In this document: positions 54,368 through 63,360 of the stretch, piece by piece
How positions within the stretch are numbered: the first letter of the stretch is position 1
How the letters are laid out: every line of letters starts with the position of its first letter
Assembly: GCF_009363095.1 (NCBI RefSeq)
Contig: NZ_CP045295.1
Span: forward strand, 4,142,001 to 4,206,000
Reading direction: 5' to 3'
Length of the DNA: 64,000 nt
From: Paenibacillus cellulositrophicus
GTDB taxonomy: Bacteria; Bacillota; Bacilli; Paenibacillales; Paenibacillaceae
Position numbers and translations under genes: made by a program
The notes under the pieces: generated by a model
What the model saw: only the letters and a program-made list of their open reading frames with translations
Databases searched by the model: none
Told to the model about the DNA's origin: nothing

Positions 54368-55717
54368 CTAGAAAAACGTCCCATACAGCAAATAGATGTT
54401 CAGCGCTGCGATGACGGCTGCTACGATCCAGGCCGGTATCCGCACCCAGCGCGGGGCGATAAAAGGTCCCATCTTAACGGGATCGGATGTGAATTTGACG
54501 AGCGGGAACACGGCAAAGGACAGCTGCAGCGAAAGGATGACCTGGCTGAAAATCAGCAGCTGGCCGGTGGAGCCTTCCCCGTAAATTCCGATCACGATCA
54601 CGGCGGGAACGATAGCGATCAGGCGCGTGATTAGCCGCCGGATCCATGGCTTCAGGCGGATATTCATAAAGCCTTCCATGACAATTTGGCCGGCGAGGGT
54701 TCCTGTCAGCGTCGAGTTTTGGCCGGAAGCGAGCAGCGCGACAGCGAACAGAACGCTGGCCGCACCGGTGCCGAGCAGCGGAGTAAGCAGCTGGTAGGCG
54801 TCTTGAATCTCTGCTACTTCAGTATGCCCCGTTGAATAAAAGGCAGACGCCGCAAGGATTAGAATGGCCGCATTGACGAACAGGGCGATGGTGAGCGCCA
54901 CGGTGGAATCTGCGGTAGCGAAACGGATGGCCGATTTCTTGCCGGCAATGGACTCATCGTACCGCCGGGTCTGCACGATCGAGGAGTGCAGGTACAGGTT
55001 GTGGGGCATGACGGTCGCGCCGAGCATGGCCAGGGCGATGTACAGCATTTCCGGGTTCTGCACGATATCTGCCGTCGGAACGAAACCGGCTATAACCGCA
55101 CCCATCTCCGGTTTGGAAAGGAACAATTCAACCCCGAAGCACATGATGATCACAGCGATAAACGAAATGACCAAAATTTCGATATGCCGGAATCCTTTAT
55201 TTTGCAGCAGCAGCACCAGAAGGACGTCCACGGACGTGATGAGGACGCCTGCCAGCAGCGGCAGGCCGAACAGCAGCTGCAGCGCGATGGCTGAGCCGAT
55301 GATTTCGGCCAGATCGCAGGCCGCAATCGCCAGCTCGCATAATATCCAGAGCCCGACGCTGACGGGCTTGCTGTAATGATCGCGGCAGGCCTGGGCCAAG
55401 TCCCTTCCCGTAGCAATGCCAAGGCGGGCGGACAGGGACTGAAGCAGGATCGCCATGAGGTTCGAAATCATGATGACCGACAGCAGCGAGTAGTTGAACA
55501 TGGCGCCGCCGGCCAAATCGGAGGCCCAGTTGCCGGGATCCATGTATCCGACGGCGACGAGGTATCCGGGACCCGCGAAGGCGAGCATTTTGCGGAAGAA
55601 GCTGCCCTTCAAGGGAACCTTCATCGATTTATGAACCTCAGGCAGGCTGGGTGGACCGCCTCCTTTGCGCCAGCCGCTGCCGGCGGCCGCCAGTCGGCTC
55701 TCCTCACTTGCGTTCAT
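54368..55717 (-). CDS. mntH: Nramp divalent metal transporter
   Basis: A 449-residue Nramp-family proton-coupled manganese/iron importer with 11 helices. Helix 1 carries the metal-binding DPGN (GYMDPGNWASDLAGG) and helix 6 the MPHNLYLHSS motif. A hydrophilic N-terminus of about 40 residues precedes it. ATG 55717 is set by AAAGGAG; a GTG at 55735 overlaps that site. Upstream lie the palindrome TCGATT-CA-AATCGA (55745-55758) and an MntR-like element (55816-55837). No terminator is evident at its 3' end. Confidence 0.94.
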   Translation of the reverse strand: MNASEESRLAAAGSGWRKGGGPPSLPEVHKSMKVPLKGSFFRKMLAFAGPGYLVAVGYMDPGNWASDLAGGAMFNYSLLSVIMISNLMAILLQSLSARLGIATGRDLAQACRDHYSKPVSVGLWILCELAIAACDLAEIIGSAIALQLLFGLPLLAGVLITSVDVLLVLLLQNKGFRHIEILVISFIAVIIMCFGVELFLSKPEMGAVIAGFVPTADIVQNPEMLYIALAMLGATVMPHNLYLHSSIVQTRRYDESIAGKKSAIRFATADSTVALTIALFVNAAILILAASAFYSTGHTEVAEIQDAYQLLTPLLGTGAASVLFAVALLASGQNSTLTGTLAGQIVMEGFMNIRLKPWIRRLITRLIAIVPAVIVIGIYGEGSTGQLLIFSQVILSLQLSFAVFPLVKFTSDPVKMGPFIAPRWVRIPAWIVAAVIAALNIYLLYGTFF

Positions 55718-56158
55718 GGGCAGCACTCCTTTCACAACATTCTATCGATTCAAATCGAGTCTAAACGGCTATCACATCCTATTGGAAAGCACCTGGGCTG
55801 TTGCATGTACTTCAAAAATTTTCCCTGAGGAAACTTTGTGGGCTCCTAAGCCAACGCTTCGGCCGAACAACCTGCAAAGCATTTATGGTTCGCTGCTGTG
55901 ACGTGTGCCTGTGTGAGCAGCCAGCACCACGATGTGTGAACCGGGTCGCGGGAGGGGAAGGCCGCGGCCTTGTGAACTTTGGTCAGCCGGATGCATCATC
56001 CGTGATGTACAGGATGGAAGGTCGGCTCGGTTTGAGGCAAGTTGGCGAATTTACCAGAGGTTCTGTGGTATAATACTTTCTTTAGAGAATCGTGCGATGA
56101 CGAGCGGGTCACGAAGTTAATCAAGGTTTGCAGCATATCCATGAAAGGGGCGCATCAG
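55718..56158. other. Divergent regulatory region between mntH and idi
   Basis: About 440 bp without a gene. It holds the 14-bp palindrome TCGATTCAAATCGA (55745-55758), an MntR-like element (55816-55837) and a TATAAT box at 56069-56074 without a good -35 before the isomerase gene. The middle (55850-56040) shows nothing I recognise. Confidence 0.6.
55816..55837. promoter_or_regulatory. MntR-like box upstream of mntH
   Basis: AAATTTTCCCTGAGGAAACT followed by TT resembles, from memory, the MntR operators of the B. subtilis mnt genes (TTTTGC-type left half, GAGG-AAACTTT right half). It is about 100 bp before the mntH start. Regulation by manganese is inferred. Confidence 0.45.
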
Positions 56159-57226
56159 ATGAACGGAAACGAAGCGGAACGCGGGTCTTTGCTGCCCGAA
56201 ATACCTACAGGGGAAAGAAAAATCGAGCACGTGCGCCTGTGCTTGAACGAAGATGTCGGCAGTGGCGTAACCTCCGGCCTGGAGCAGTACCGCTTTCGCC
56301 ACTGTGCGCTGCCCGAGATCGATTTCGAGGAGATTTCCCTCGAAGCCTCCTTCCTCGGGCGGACGCTCCGGACGCCGCTCCTGATCAGCTCCATGACGGG
56401 CGGAAGCGAAGCGACCGGGGCGATCAACGCCCGCCTGGCTGCCATCGCCGAGCGGCGCGGCTGGGCGCTCGGGGTCGGCTCGGTCCGCGCGGCGGTGGAG
56501 AAGGAGGAGCTTGCGCCGACCTTCCATGTACGCACACATGCGCCGACGATCCCGGTGATCGCGAACCTGGGCGCGGTCCAACTGAACTACGGCTTCGGCG
56601 TGGAGCAGTGCCAAAGGGCCGTCGATATCGCCGGAGCGGACATGCTTGTGCTGCACCTGAACGGCCTGCAGGAGGTGTTCCAGCCGGAGGGGAACACGAA
56701 TTTCAGCGGGCTGCTGAGCCGGATTGGAGAGGTGTGCCGCCGGCTGGACGTGCCGGTCGGCGTCAAGGAGGTCGGCTGGGGCATCGACGGGGATACGGCG
56801 GCGCGGCTGTACGACGCCGGCGCGGCCTTCGTCGATGTGGCCGGCGCCGGCGGGACTTCGTGGAGCCAGGTCGAGAAGTTCCGCAGCCGGGACGCGGTCA
56901 GGCGCCGGGCAGCGGAGGCGTTCGCGGGCTGGGGCATCCCGACCGCGGAATGCATTGCCGAGGTGCGGGCGGTATCCCCGCACGGAGGGCTGATCGGCAG
57001 CGGCGGGCTGCAGGGCGGCGTGGACGCCGCCAAGGCGCTGGCGCTCGGCGCCGATCTCGCGGGCTTTGGCCGCAGCCTCCTCGGCCCGGCAGTCTCGTCC
57101 GAGCAGGCGCTGGACGAAGCGCTGGCGCAGGTCGAGTTCGAGCTGCGCACCGCGATGTTCGGCATTGGCGCGGCGGACATCGCCGCGCTGAAGGGTACGC
57201 GCCGGCTGGTGCGGACCCGGCCGTAA
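56159..57226 (+). CDS. fni: Type 2 isopentenyl-diphosphate delta-isomerase
   Basis: A 355-residue FMN-dependent enzyme interconverting IPP and DMAPP for isoprenoid synthesis. Motifs in order: TPLLISSMTGGSEATGAINA, VIANLGAVQLNYGFG, VLHLNGLQEVFQPEGNTNF, VGVKEVGWGIDGD and VDVAGAGGTSWSQVE, all typical of IDI-2. The start at 56159 has AAAGGGG 8 bases upstream; the frame is open to 56042 without support. The coding sequence is noticeably GC-richer than neighbours. A terminator follows. It is not linked to other mevalonate or MEP genes here. Confidence 0.95.
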   Translation: MNGNEAERGSLLPEIPTGERKIEHVRLCLNEDVGSGVTSGLEQYRFRHCALPEIDFEEISLEASFLGRTLRTPLLISSMTGGSEATGAINARLAAIAERRGWALGVGSVRAAVEKEELAPTFHVRTHAPTIPVIANLGAVQLNYGFGVEQCQRAVDIAGADMLVLHLNGLQEVFQPEGNTNFSGLLSRIGEVCRRLDVPVGVKEVGWGIDGDTAARLYDAGAAFVDVAGAGGTSWSQVEKFRSRDAVRRRAAEAFAGWGIPTAECIAEVRAVSPHGGLIGSGGLQGGVDAAKALALGADLAGFGRSLLGPAVSSEQALDEALAQVEFELRTAMFGIGAADIAALKGTRRLVRTRP

Positions 57227-57294
57227 CCTGGGCGGCGGACCGCAGCCCCCAGGCCGCAGGCAGCTGGATGATGGCAAAAAGCAAACAATCAACC

Positions 57295-57333
57295 AAAGGC
57301 CCATTTTCCTCATCGGAAATTAGGCCTTTTTTG
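57295..57333 (+). terminator. Terminator after the isomerase gene
   Basis: AAAGGCC/GGCCTTT outer stem with TTTCC/GGAAA inner stem, then six T. Confidence 0.85.
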
Positions 57334-57409
57334 CTGCCCTTATGGGTGTTCCCGCGTTCCGTGCGGCGATCGATCCAAAAAATTTATATAATATTTACCA
57401 AAAAAAGTT

Positions 57410-57438
57410 TTGCCTTCGTTTCTGCCTGCCCTTATATT
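57410..57438 (+). promoter_or_regulatory. Promoter candidate of the ECF transporter operon
   Basis: TTGCCT and TATATT with a 17-bp spacer, 80 bp before the S-component start. The short leader shows no FMN, TPP or cobalamin riboswitch motif that I can recognise. Confidence 0.6.
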
Positions 57439-57518
57439 AAGAGTACAAATAACGCGAAATGTTCGCCTTTAGGACATGAAGGTTGTTGAATTGATGTAAA
57501 GGGGAAGGTGACTCTGCT

Positions 57519-58079
57519 TTGAAGAAATCCATTTTTCAGTTGAACACAAGAACTGTGGTGACGATAGGCATCGGTGCGGCCCTCTATGGAGCCACCAGCT
57601 TTATTGGAATTCCCGTGGGACCCGATACCTCGCTGCGTCCGGCGATTGCGCTGCTGGCGATTTTCGGCGCCCTGTTCGGCCCGGTGGTCGGGTTTATCGC
57701 AGGGCTGATCGGTCACGTGCTGAACGACCTGCTCACCAGCGGTACGGTATGGTGGGGCTGGGCGCTCGGTTCTGGCATTACAGCCGCATTTATGGGACTC
57801 ATTTACTTATCCAAAGGGTTTGACCCGCAGAACGGTACATACAAAGGAAAGCATATCGGCCTGTTCATCGTATACGGCGTCGTCGGCATCATTCTGTCGC
57901 TGCTCTTCTCGGGATGGTTTGACATCACGTTTATGGGCGAGCCGTCGGATAAACTGCTGGTGCAGGTTACGGCCGCTTCGATTTCGAATATCGTCGTCTT
58001 TTTGGTGCTCGGGGTTCCGGCTGTGATCGGATTTGCCCGCAGAAACGCCAAAGTCAGCAATTTAAGCGTCAACGAGTAG
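57519..58079 (+). CDS. ECF transporter S component (UPF0397 family)
   Basis: A 186-residue membrane protein with five to six helices, matching the UPF0397 group of ECF substrate-binding components: TVVTIGIGAALYGATSFIGI and GPVVGFIAGLIGHVLNDLLT are characteristic. The family has been assigned to riboflavin or hydroxymethylpyrimidine-type vitamins in different annotations, so the substrate is open. TTG at 57519 is the start, with AAAGGGGAAGG upstream. It is the first gene of a complete S-A1A2-T operon, a dedicated (group I) ECF system. Confidence 0.9.
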   Translation: MKKSIFQLNTRTVVTIGIGAALYGATSFIGIPVGPDTSLRPAIALLAIFGALFGPVVGFIAGLIGHVLNDLLTSGTVWWGWALGSGITAAFMGLIYLSKGFDPQNGTYKGKHIGLFIVYGVVGIILSLLFSGWFDITFMGEPSDKLLVQVTAASISNIVVFLVLGVPAVIGFARRNAKVSNLSVNE

Positions 58080-58117
58080 GTGCTTGGCAGAGCGCCACAG
58101 GATAGGAGATTTACGTC

Positions 58118-59830
58118 ATGATGCAGCCGATCATCTCGTTTCAACAGTACAGCTTTAAATATAAAAATCAGTCGGAGCCCACGCTGAAGGACATTACGCT
58201 GGACATTTATCCCGGAGAAAAGATCTGGATCGCCGGTCCCAGCGGCTCCGGCAAATCGACCTTGGCCCATTGTATCAATGGGCTTATTCCTTTTACCTAC
58301 GGCGGAGACATCCGCGGCCGTCTGAGTATTGCCGGACGGAATCCTGCCGAATTGAGCATTTTCGAGCTGAGCCGCACGGTGGGGACGATTTTGCAGGACC
58401 AGGACTCCCAGTTCGTGGGATTAAGCGTGGCCGAGGACGTGGCGTTTGTCATGGAAAATAAAGCGATGCCCCGCGAGCAAATGAAGCGGGAAACATCCGC
58501 TTCCCTGGAGCGGGTCGGCATGCTGGATTATATCGACCACAGCCCTTACGAGCTGTCGGGCGGGCAGAAGCAGAGCGTGTCCCTGGCCGGCGTGCTGTCG
58601 ACGGATGCGGAGGTGCTGCTGTTCGACGAGCCGCTGGCCAACCTAGATCCGGCGGGCGGTCGCAAAGCGATGCAGCTCATCGACGATATCCACCGGCAGG
58701 GCGGCAAAACGGTCATCATCATCGAGCACCGGGTGGAGGATGTGCTGCAGCAGCCGATCGACCGGATCGTGCTGATGAAGGACGGAGGCATCGAGGCAGT
58801 CGGTACGCCGGACGAGATTCTGGCGTCCGGCCTGCTGCGCGGCTGCGGCTTGCGGCCGCCGCTGTATGTCGATGCGCTGCGGTACGCCGGCGTATCCCTG
58901 GACGGTGTTCAAGGCCTGAGCCGGCCGCAGCCGCTGGGCATTCCCGGCCTTGGTGAGCGGCTGGATGGATGGAGCGAACAGGCGGCTGCCGGGGCGCCGT
59001 CACAGCCTGCAGAACCGCTGCTGGACGTACGCGGGCTGACCTTCGGGTATGAGCCCGGGCAGCCGGTTCTCAAGGATGTGTCGCTGCTAGTCGGCGCCGG
59101 AGAGATCGTTGCGCTCCTGGGGAACAACGGGGCGGGCAAATCGACGCTGTCCCAGCTGATTACGGGCATTCTGAAGCCGCAGTCCGGCTCGATGCGGTAT
59201 GCCGGCCAGGATATGGCCTCGTGGTCGATCCGCCGCCGGGGTGAAGCGATCGGCTATGTAATGCAGAACCCGAACCGGATGATCACGCAGCATATGATTG
59301 CAGACGAGGTTGGCCTCGGCCTGAAGGTCCGCGGGGTGCCCGCCGCTGAAATCAAGGAGCGGGTCGCGGGCGTCCTGCAGACCTGCGGGTTATATCCTTT
59401 CCGCAACTGGCCCGTTTCCGCGCTCAGCTACGGCCAGAAGAAGCGGCTCAGCATCGCCGCGATTCTCGTGCTGGCGCCAAAGTTGATGATTTTGGATGAG
59501 CCCACGGCCGGCCAGGATTATCGGCATTACCAGGAGTTTATGGATTTTATCGAGCAATTGGCCGGACAAGGCATCGCCTTCCTGCTCATTACGCACGACA
59601 TGTATCTGGCCTTGGAGTACGCGCGGCGCGCCGTGGTGCTCAGCGGGGGCGAGGTGCTCGCCGCCGACACGGTCGCCTCGGTGCTCAGCCGTCCGGAGGT
59701 GACGGAGCCGGCCCATTTGAAGGAGACGTCGCTGTCCCTTTTCGCCAAAGCCAACGACCTGGCATCGCCGGAGCGGTTTGTGCAGGCTTTTATCAACGCA
59801 GAGAAGAAGGGGAAGAAGGGCCATGAATAG
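58118..59830 (+). CDS. ECF transporter fused double ATPase (YkoD-like)
   Basis: A 570-residue protein with two complete ABC ATPase domains. Domain 1 (about 1-260): Walker A GPSGSGKST, signature LSGGQKQS, Walker B LLFDEPLANLD. Domain 2 (about 300-550): Walker A GNNGAGKST, signature LSYGQKKR, Walker B LMILDEPTAGQD. This is EcfA1 and EcfA2 in one chain, as in the YkoD subunit of the thiamine-precursor transporter YkoEDC. AGGAGATTTACGTC precedes the ATG. Its last 8 bases overlap the EcfT gene. Confidence 0.94.
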   Translation: MMQPIISFQQYSFKYKNQSEPTLKDITLDIYPGEKIWIAGPSGSGKSTLAHCINGLIPFTYGGDIRGRLSIAGRNPAELSIFELSRTVGTILQDQDSQFVGLSVAEDVAFVMENKAMPREQMKRETSASLERVGMLDYIDHSPYELSGGQKQSVSLAGVLSTDAEVLLFDEPLANLDPAGGRKAMQLIDDIHRQGGKTVIIIEHRVEDVLQQPIDRIVLMKDGGIEAVGTPDEILASGLLRGCGLRPPLYVDALRYAGVSLDGVQGLSRPQPLGIPGLGERLDGWSEQAAAGAPSQPAEPLLDVRGLTFGYEPGQPVLKDVSLLVGAGEIVALLGNNGAGKSTLSQLITGILKPQSGSMRYAGQDMASWSIRRRGEAIGYVMQNPNRMITQHMIADEVGLGLKVRGVPAAEIKERVAGVLQTCGLYPFRNWPVSALSYGQKKRLSIAAILVLAPKLMILDEPTAGQDYRHYQEFMDFIEQLAGQGIAFLLITHDMYLALEYARRAVVLSGGEVLAADTVASVLSRPEVTEPAHLKETSLSLFAKANDLASPERFVQAFINAEKKGKKGHE

Positions 59831-60650
59831 AACGGGCAGCCTCTATGTCACGGGGAACTCGCTGTTTCACCGGCTGGACGGAGCGGTCAAGCTGGTGCTG
59901 TTTATGGCCTGGACGGTCATGACGTACATGTTTTTGGACCTGCGGGTGTTTGTGCTGATGCTGGTTGTCGGGATTGCGCTGCTGGTGACGGCAGGGATTC
60001 CTTTTAAAAAAATGGCATTTTTGTTTTGGCTGATGATTATTTTCACGGTACTGAACGGCATCTTTATTCTGCTCATCACGCCGACCTTCGGCACACGGCT
60101 GACGGGGACGGATACGCCGCTGATTCAGCTCGGCTATAACACGATCAATGCGGAGACGCTGTTTTATGTGCTGACGCTGTCGGCCAAATATTTGACGCTG
60201 CTGCCGATTACGATCCTGTGCATTTTTACTACGCAGCCTAGCGCATTTGCCGGCAGTTTGAACCGGATCGGCGTCCCTTATAAAATCGCCTACGCCGTGA
60301 GTATTGCCCTCCGCTATATTCCGGACCTGACGGAAGAATTCCGGAGCACACTGAACTCGATGCAGGCACGCGGCATGGGGATTACGAAAGAGGACGGCAG
60401 CATTGCGCAGCGCCTGCGCAACCTGGCGGCGGTCGTCGTTCCTGTGCTGCAGTCCGCTCTGCACCGGATCGATTCGGTGACGAACGCCATGGAGCTGCGG
60501 GGCTTTGGCACGCAGAAGAAGCGCACCTGGTACAGCGGCAAGGAGATGGAAGGGCTGGACTGGACGTTAGCCGTGCTTGGCGTGCTGCTGCTGGCTGTAG
60601 GCATTTGGCTGAAGGTGCAGGTGCTGAAAGGATTTTGGTATCCTTTTTAA
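59823..60650 (+). CDS. ECF transporter T component
   Basis: A 275-residue EcfT-type membrane protein (YkoC-like) with about five helices and the two cytoplasmic Ala-Arg-Gly-type motifs that couple to the ATPases: MQARGMGIT and MELRGFG. It starts within the end of the ATPase gene (ATG 59823, AAGAAGG upstream), giving translational coupling. It completes the S-A-T operon and is followed by a terminator. Confidence 0.92.
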   Translation: MNRTGSLYVTGNSLFHRLDGAVKLVLFMAWTVMTYMFLDLRVFVLMLVVGIALLVTAGIPFKKMAFLFWLMIIFTVLNGIFILLITPTFGTRLTGTDTPLIQLGYNTINAETLFYVLTLSAKYLTLLPITILCIFTTQPSAFAGSLNRIGVPYKIAYAVSIALRYIPDLTEEFRSTLNSMQARGMGITKEDGSIAQRLRNLAAVVVPVLQSALHRIDSVTNAMELRGFGTQKKRTWYSGKEMEGLDWTLAVLGVLLLAVGIWLKVQVLKGFWYPF

Positions 60651-60680
60651 CGGTGGTCCTGCAAATGATCTGGCAATGGG

Positions 60681-60704
60681 GCCCGGAGAATCCGGGTCTT
60701 TTTC
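60681..60704 (+). terminator. Terminator after the ECF operon
   Basis: CCCGGA-GAA-TCCGGG followed by TCTTTTT. Confidence 0.8.
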
Positions 60705-60892
60705 GTTGAAAGCTTGATTGCCTGCGTCTGCGGCATTGGTTTTCGCAGCTTTCATTCATTTTGCCGCCTTTTCGTTTTCACACGATCGCTGCATCTTTAT
60801 CCTTACGCACTTTACGCTCACCGGTTCGTTTCATCCCAGCAGCATGGCGAAATGAAGGCTTAAGCCGGGCATCCGATAGTAAAGTCCAATCC

Positions 60893-60921
60893 TTGCCGCT
60901 CCGGGGGTTCTAATATATAAT
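60893..60921 (+). promoter_or_regulatory. Promoter of ychF
   Basis: TTGCCG and TATAAT with an ideal 17-bp spacer, 57 bp before the ATG. Confidence 0.75.
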
Positions 60922-60977
60922 GGGTAGGATTGAGAGACGTCTGTTTAACTATTACCTAAATAGGAGTTGTCATATAA

Positions 60978-62078
60978 ATGGCTTTGAAAGCAGGGATCGT
61001 TGGACTGCCGAACGTCGGCAAATCCACGTTGTTTAACGCAATTACCCAGGCGGGCGCCGAATCCGCCAACTATCCGTTCTGTACGATTGATCCAAACGTC
61101 GGGGTTGTCGAAGTTCCGGACGAGCGTCTGGATAAGCTGACCGAGCTGGTCCAGCCGAACAAAACCGTACCGACCGCTTTTGAGTTCGTCGATATCGCCG
61201 GCCTGGTCCGCGGCGCGAGCAAAGGTGAAGGTCTGGGCAACAAGTTCCTCGCCCATATCCGCGAGGTGGATGCGATCGTGCACGTGGTGCGCTGCTTCGA
61301 GGACGAGAACATCACGCACGTGGACGGCAAGGTCAACCCGGTCAGCGACATTCAGACCATTAACCTGGAGCTGATCCTGGCCGACCTGGAGAGCGTGGAG
61401 AAGCGCATCGACCGTTCGCGCAAAAACATGAAGGGCGGCAACAAGCAGTACGCCCAGGAAGTTGAAGTGCTGGAGCGCCTGAAAGAAGCGCTGTACAATG
61501 ATCAGCCGGCCCGTAGCGTGGAGCTGTCGGAAGAAGAGAAAGTGATCGTGCGTGATCTGCACCTGCTGACCCTGAAGCCGGTTCTGTACGCGGCCAATGT
61601 CAGCGAGGACGGCGTGGCTGATGCGGACAGCAATCCGTACGTGCAGCAGGTCAAGGACTTTGCGGCAGGCGAGAACGCCGAAGTCGTTCCGATCAGCGCC
61701 AAGGTCGAGGCGGAAATCGCCGAGCTGGAAGGGGAAGACAAGGAAATGTTCCTGGAGGAGCTCGGTCTCGAAGAGTCCGGCCTGAACCGTCTGATTAAGG
61801 CGGCTTACCGCCTGCTCGGCCTGTACACGTACTTTACGGCAGGCGTGCAGGAAGTGCGCGCGTGGACGATCCGCAAAGGAACGAAGGCGCCGCAGGCAGC
61901 CGGCGTCATCCACACCGATTTTGAGCGCGGCTTTATTCGTGCCGAAGTGGTCTCCTACGACGACCTGGTCGCCGCCGGTACCATGAACGCCGCGAAGGAA
62001 CGCGGCCAGCTTCGCCTGGAGGGCAAAGATTATGTCGTTGCGGACGGCGACGTAATGCATTTCCGTTTCAACGTGTAA
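60978..62078 (+). CDS. ychF: Redox-regulated ATPase YchF (Obg family)
   Basis: A 366-residue P-loop protein: G1 GLPNVGKST, G3-like FVDIAGLVRGASKGEGLGNKF, the non-canonical G4 that favours ATP, a coiled-coil insertion (about 130-200) and a C-terminal TGS domain (AWTIRKGTKAPQAAGVIHTD). YchF binds ribosomes and acts in translation fidelity and stress responses. Length and start are normal; TAGGAGTTG precedes the ATG. It has its own promoter and terminator. Confidence 0.97.
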   Translation: MALKAGIVGLPNVGKSTLFNAITQAGAESANYPFCTIDPNVGVVEVPDERLDKLTELVQPNKTVPTAFEFVDIAGLVRGASKGEGLGNKFLAHIREVDAIVHVVRCFEDENITHVDGKVNPVSDIQTINLELILADLESVEKRIDRSRKNMKGGNKQYAQEVEVLERLKEALYNDQPARSVELSEEEKVIVRDLHLLTLKPVLYAANVSEDGVADADSNPYVQQVKDFAAGENAEVVPISAKVEAEIAELEGEDKEMFLEELGLEESGLNRLIKAAYRLLGLYTYFTAGVQEVRAWTIRKGTKAPQAAGVIHTDFERGFIRAEVVSYDDLVAAGTMNAAKERGQLRLEGKDYVVADGDVMHFRFNV

Positions 62079-62129
62079 ACGTGTAATGGATGCGAACATT
62101 TGGATTTCGAGTAAGCAGATAGTCAACGT

Positions 62130-62172
62130 AAAACCGCCATTCCCCGGGTAACCCTTGGAATGGCGGTTTTTT
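62130..62172. terminator. Terminator after ychF, usable on both strands
   Basis: AAAACCGCCATTCC and GGAATGGCGGTTTT form a perfect 14-bp stem, then T-run; lies between ychF and the convergent DUF4097 gene. Confidence 0.95.
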
Positions 62173-62256
62173 GGTAGGGCTGAGTGGTCGGTTATCCCCG
62201 TCCTACCCAGCGCGAAAGGCCGATTATCGCTTTCAGCCTGCGACGCTCACAGCCCC

Positions 62257-63360
62257 TTAATGATTCACGGTAATGCTGCCGTTGGACGTGGCCAGCCCCA
62301 CGGTATACTGTCCGTCTCCCAAGGTGGCCGTGGCGCGGGAGTCGCTCTCATCGACCCACCCGATGTTGCCCTTGATGGAGGAGTTGGACGTCTTGGCGGT
62401 CAGCTTGGCGTTGCCATCCTCGGAAACGGTCAGGTTAATGCTGCCGTTTGAGGTTTTCACGTCCCAATTGCCGGCGATGCCGCTATCGCCCCGAACGGCG
62501 CCGTTGCTGGTCCGGATGTAGACCGGGCCGCCAAGCTGGTTGGCCGTCACCGTACCGTTGCTGGTCACCAGCTCGGAAGGGCCGTTGATGTTCGTGGCTA
62601 CGATCCGGCCGTTGCTGGTCTTGGCCGACACCTTGCCCTGGATATCCTTTACGTTCAGGGTGCCGTTCGACGTTACGGCCGTCAGTCCGGCATGAAGGCC
62701 GGAAGCGTCGATGGTGGAATTTTTCGTATGCACTTCCACTTCGACGGACTCCGGAACCTGGAGGTTAAAGTAATCTTCAGGCATCGCCCAGCCGCCGATC
62801 AGGACGATATCCGGCTGGTGTTTATCCAGTGTCAGGGTCAGCGTGTCCCCCGACGTTTCCGACTTCCAGTGCTGCTTCGTCCATTTGTCGGCATTGGCCT
62901 GGGAGGATTCGGTGCGCACGCGGACTTTTCCCTCATAGGCAATATTCGAGCCTTGAGCTTCTGTTACGTTAACCTTGCCGCTGTCGAGGAAAACTTCTAC
63001 CCGCTTGATTTCTCCCTTGGCCGGAACCGATCCCTGCACGGCGCTGAGGTAACCTTTATTAAAGAGGAACGTCCAGTCGGGATAAATCGCCTGGGCTCCG
63101 CTGACAATCAGAAGCAGAATCAGGATCGTGACGCTTCCGCCGCCCAGACGAACCCGCTGGTTGGCATGCACGACATTGGAAATGACAACTTCAATGCCGA
63201 GCAGGATGAGCAGGGTGGGCCATACGTATTTCAGAACTTCAAAGCTGATGAACTGATTCATTTGAAGAATGATGATGACCCCAAGGCCGATCAATCCGAT
63301 GGCGGTGGTCCACTTGCCGATCTTTCGGACCGGCGGGCGCGTCTCAAGCGGTGCGGTCAC
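62257..63360 (-). CDS. DUF4097 beta-strand repeat protein with LiaI/LiaF-like membrane part
   Basis: A 367-residue protein. Three hydrophobic helices lie in the first 100 residues (GLIGLGVIIILQM, YVWPTLLILLGIEVVI, SVTILILLLIVSGAQ), arranged like the membrane module of LiaI/LiaF proteins. The extracytoplasmic part is a DUF4097 beta-helix with seven recurring TSNG/TSNS turns, spaced about 17 residues apart. Proteins of this kind serve in envelope-stress sensing; its function is unknown. It overlaps the preceding gene by four bases, so it is part of an operon running in from the right edge. Confidence 0.88.
   Translation of the reverse strand: MTAPLETRPPVRKIGKWTTAIGLIGLGVIIILQMNQFISFEVLKYVWPTLLILLGIEVVISNVVHANQRVRLGGGSVTILILLLIVSGAQAIYPDWTFLFNKGYLSAVQGSVPAKGEIKRVEVFLDSGKVNVTEAQGSNIAYEGKVRVRTESSQANADKWTKQHWKSETSGDTLTLTLDKHQPDIVLIGGWAMPEDYFNLQVPESVEVEVHTKNSTIDASGLHAGLTAVTSNGTLNVKDIQGKVSAKTSNGRIVATNINGPSELVTSNGTVTANQLGGPVYIRTSNGAVRGDSGIAGNWDVKTSNGSINLTVSEDGNAKLTAKTSNSSIKGNIGWVDESDSRATATLGDGQYTVGLATSNGSITVNH

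Larger units (their letters stand above)
60651..60977. other. Intergenic region between ECF operon and ychF
   Basis: Holds the ECF terminator and the ychF promoter; about 190 bp between them show no ORF or structure that I recognise. Confidence 0.6.

Noticed and set aside
56128..57489. A 453-codon plus-strand frame overlapping the isomerase gene in another phase
   Set aside because: Arg/Gly/Ala-rich product of GC-rich DNA; the isomerase frame contains all IDI-2 motifs and a ribosome binding site.
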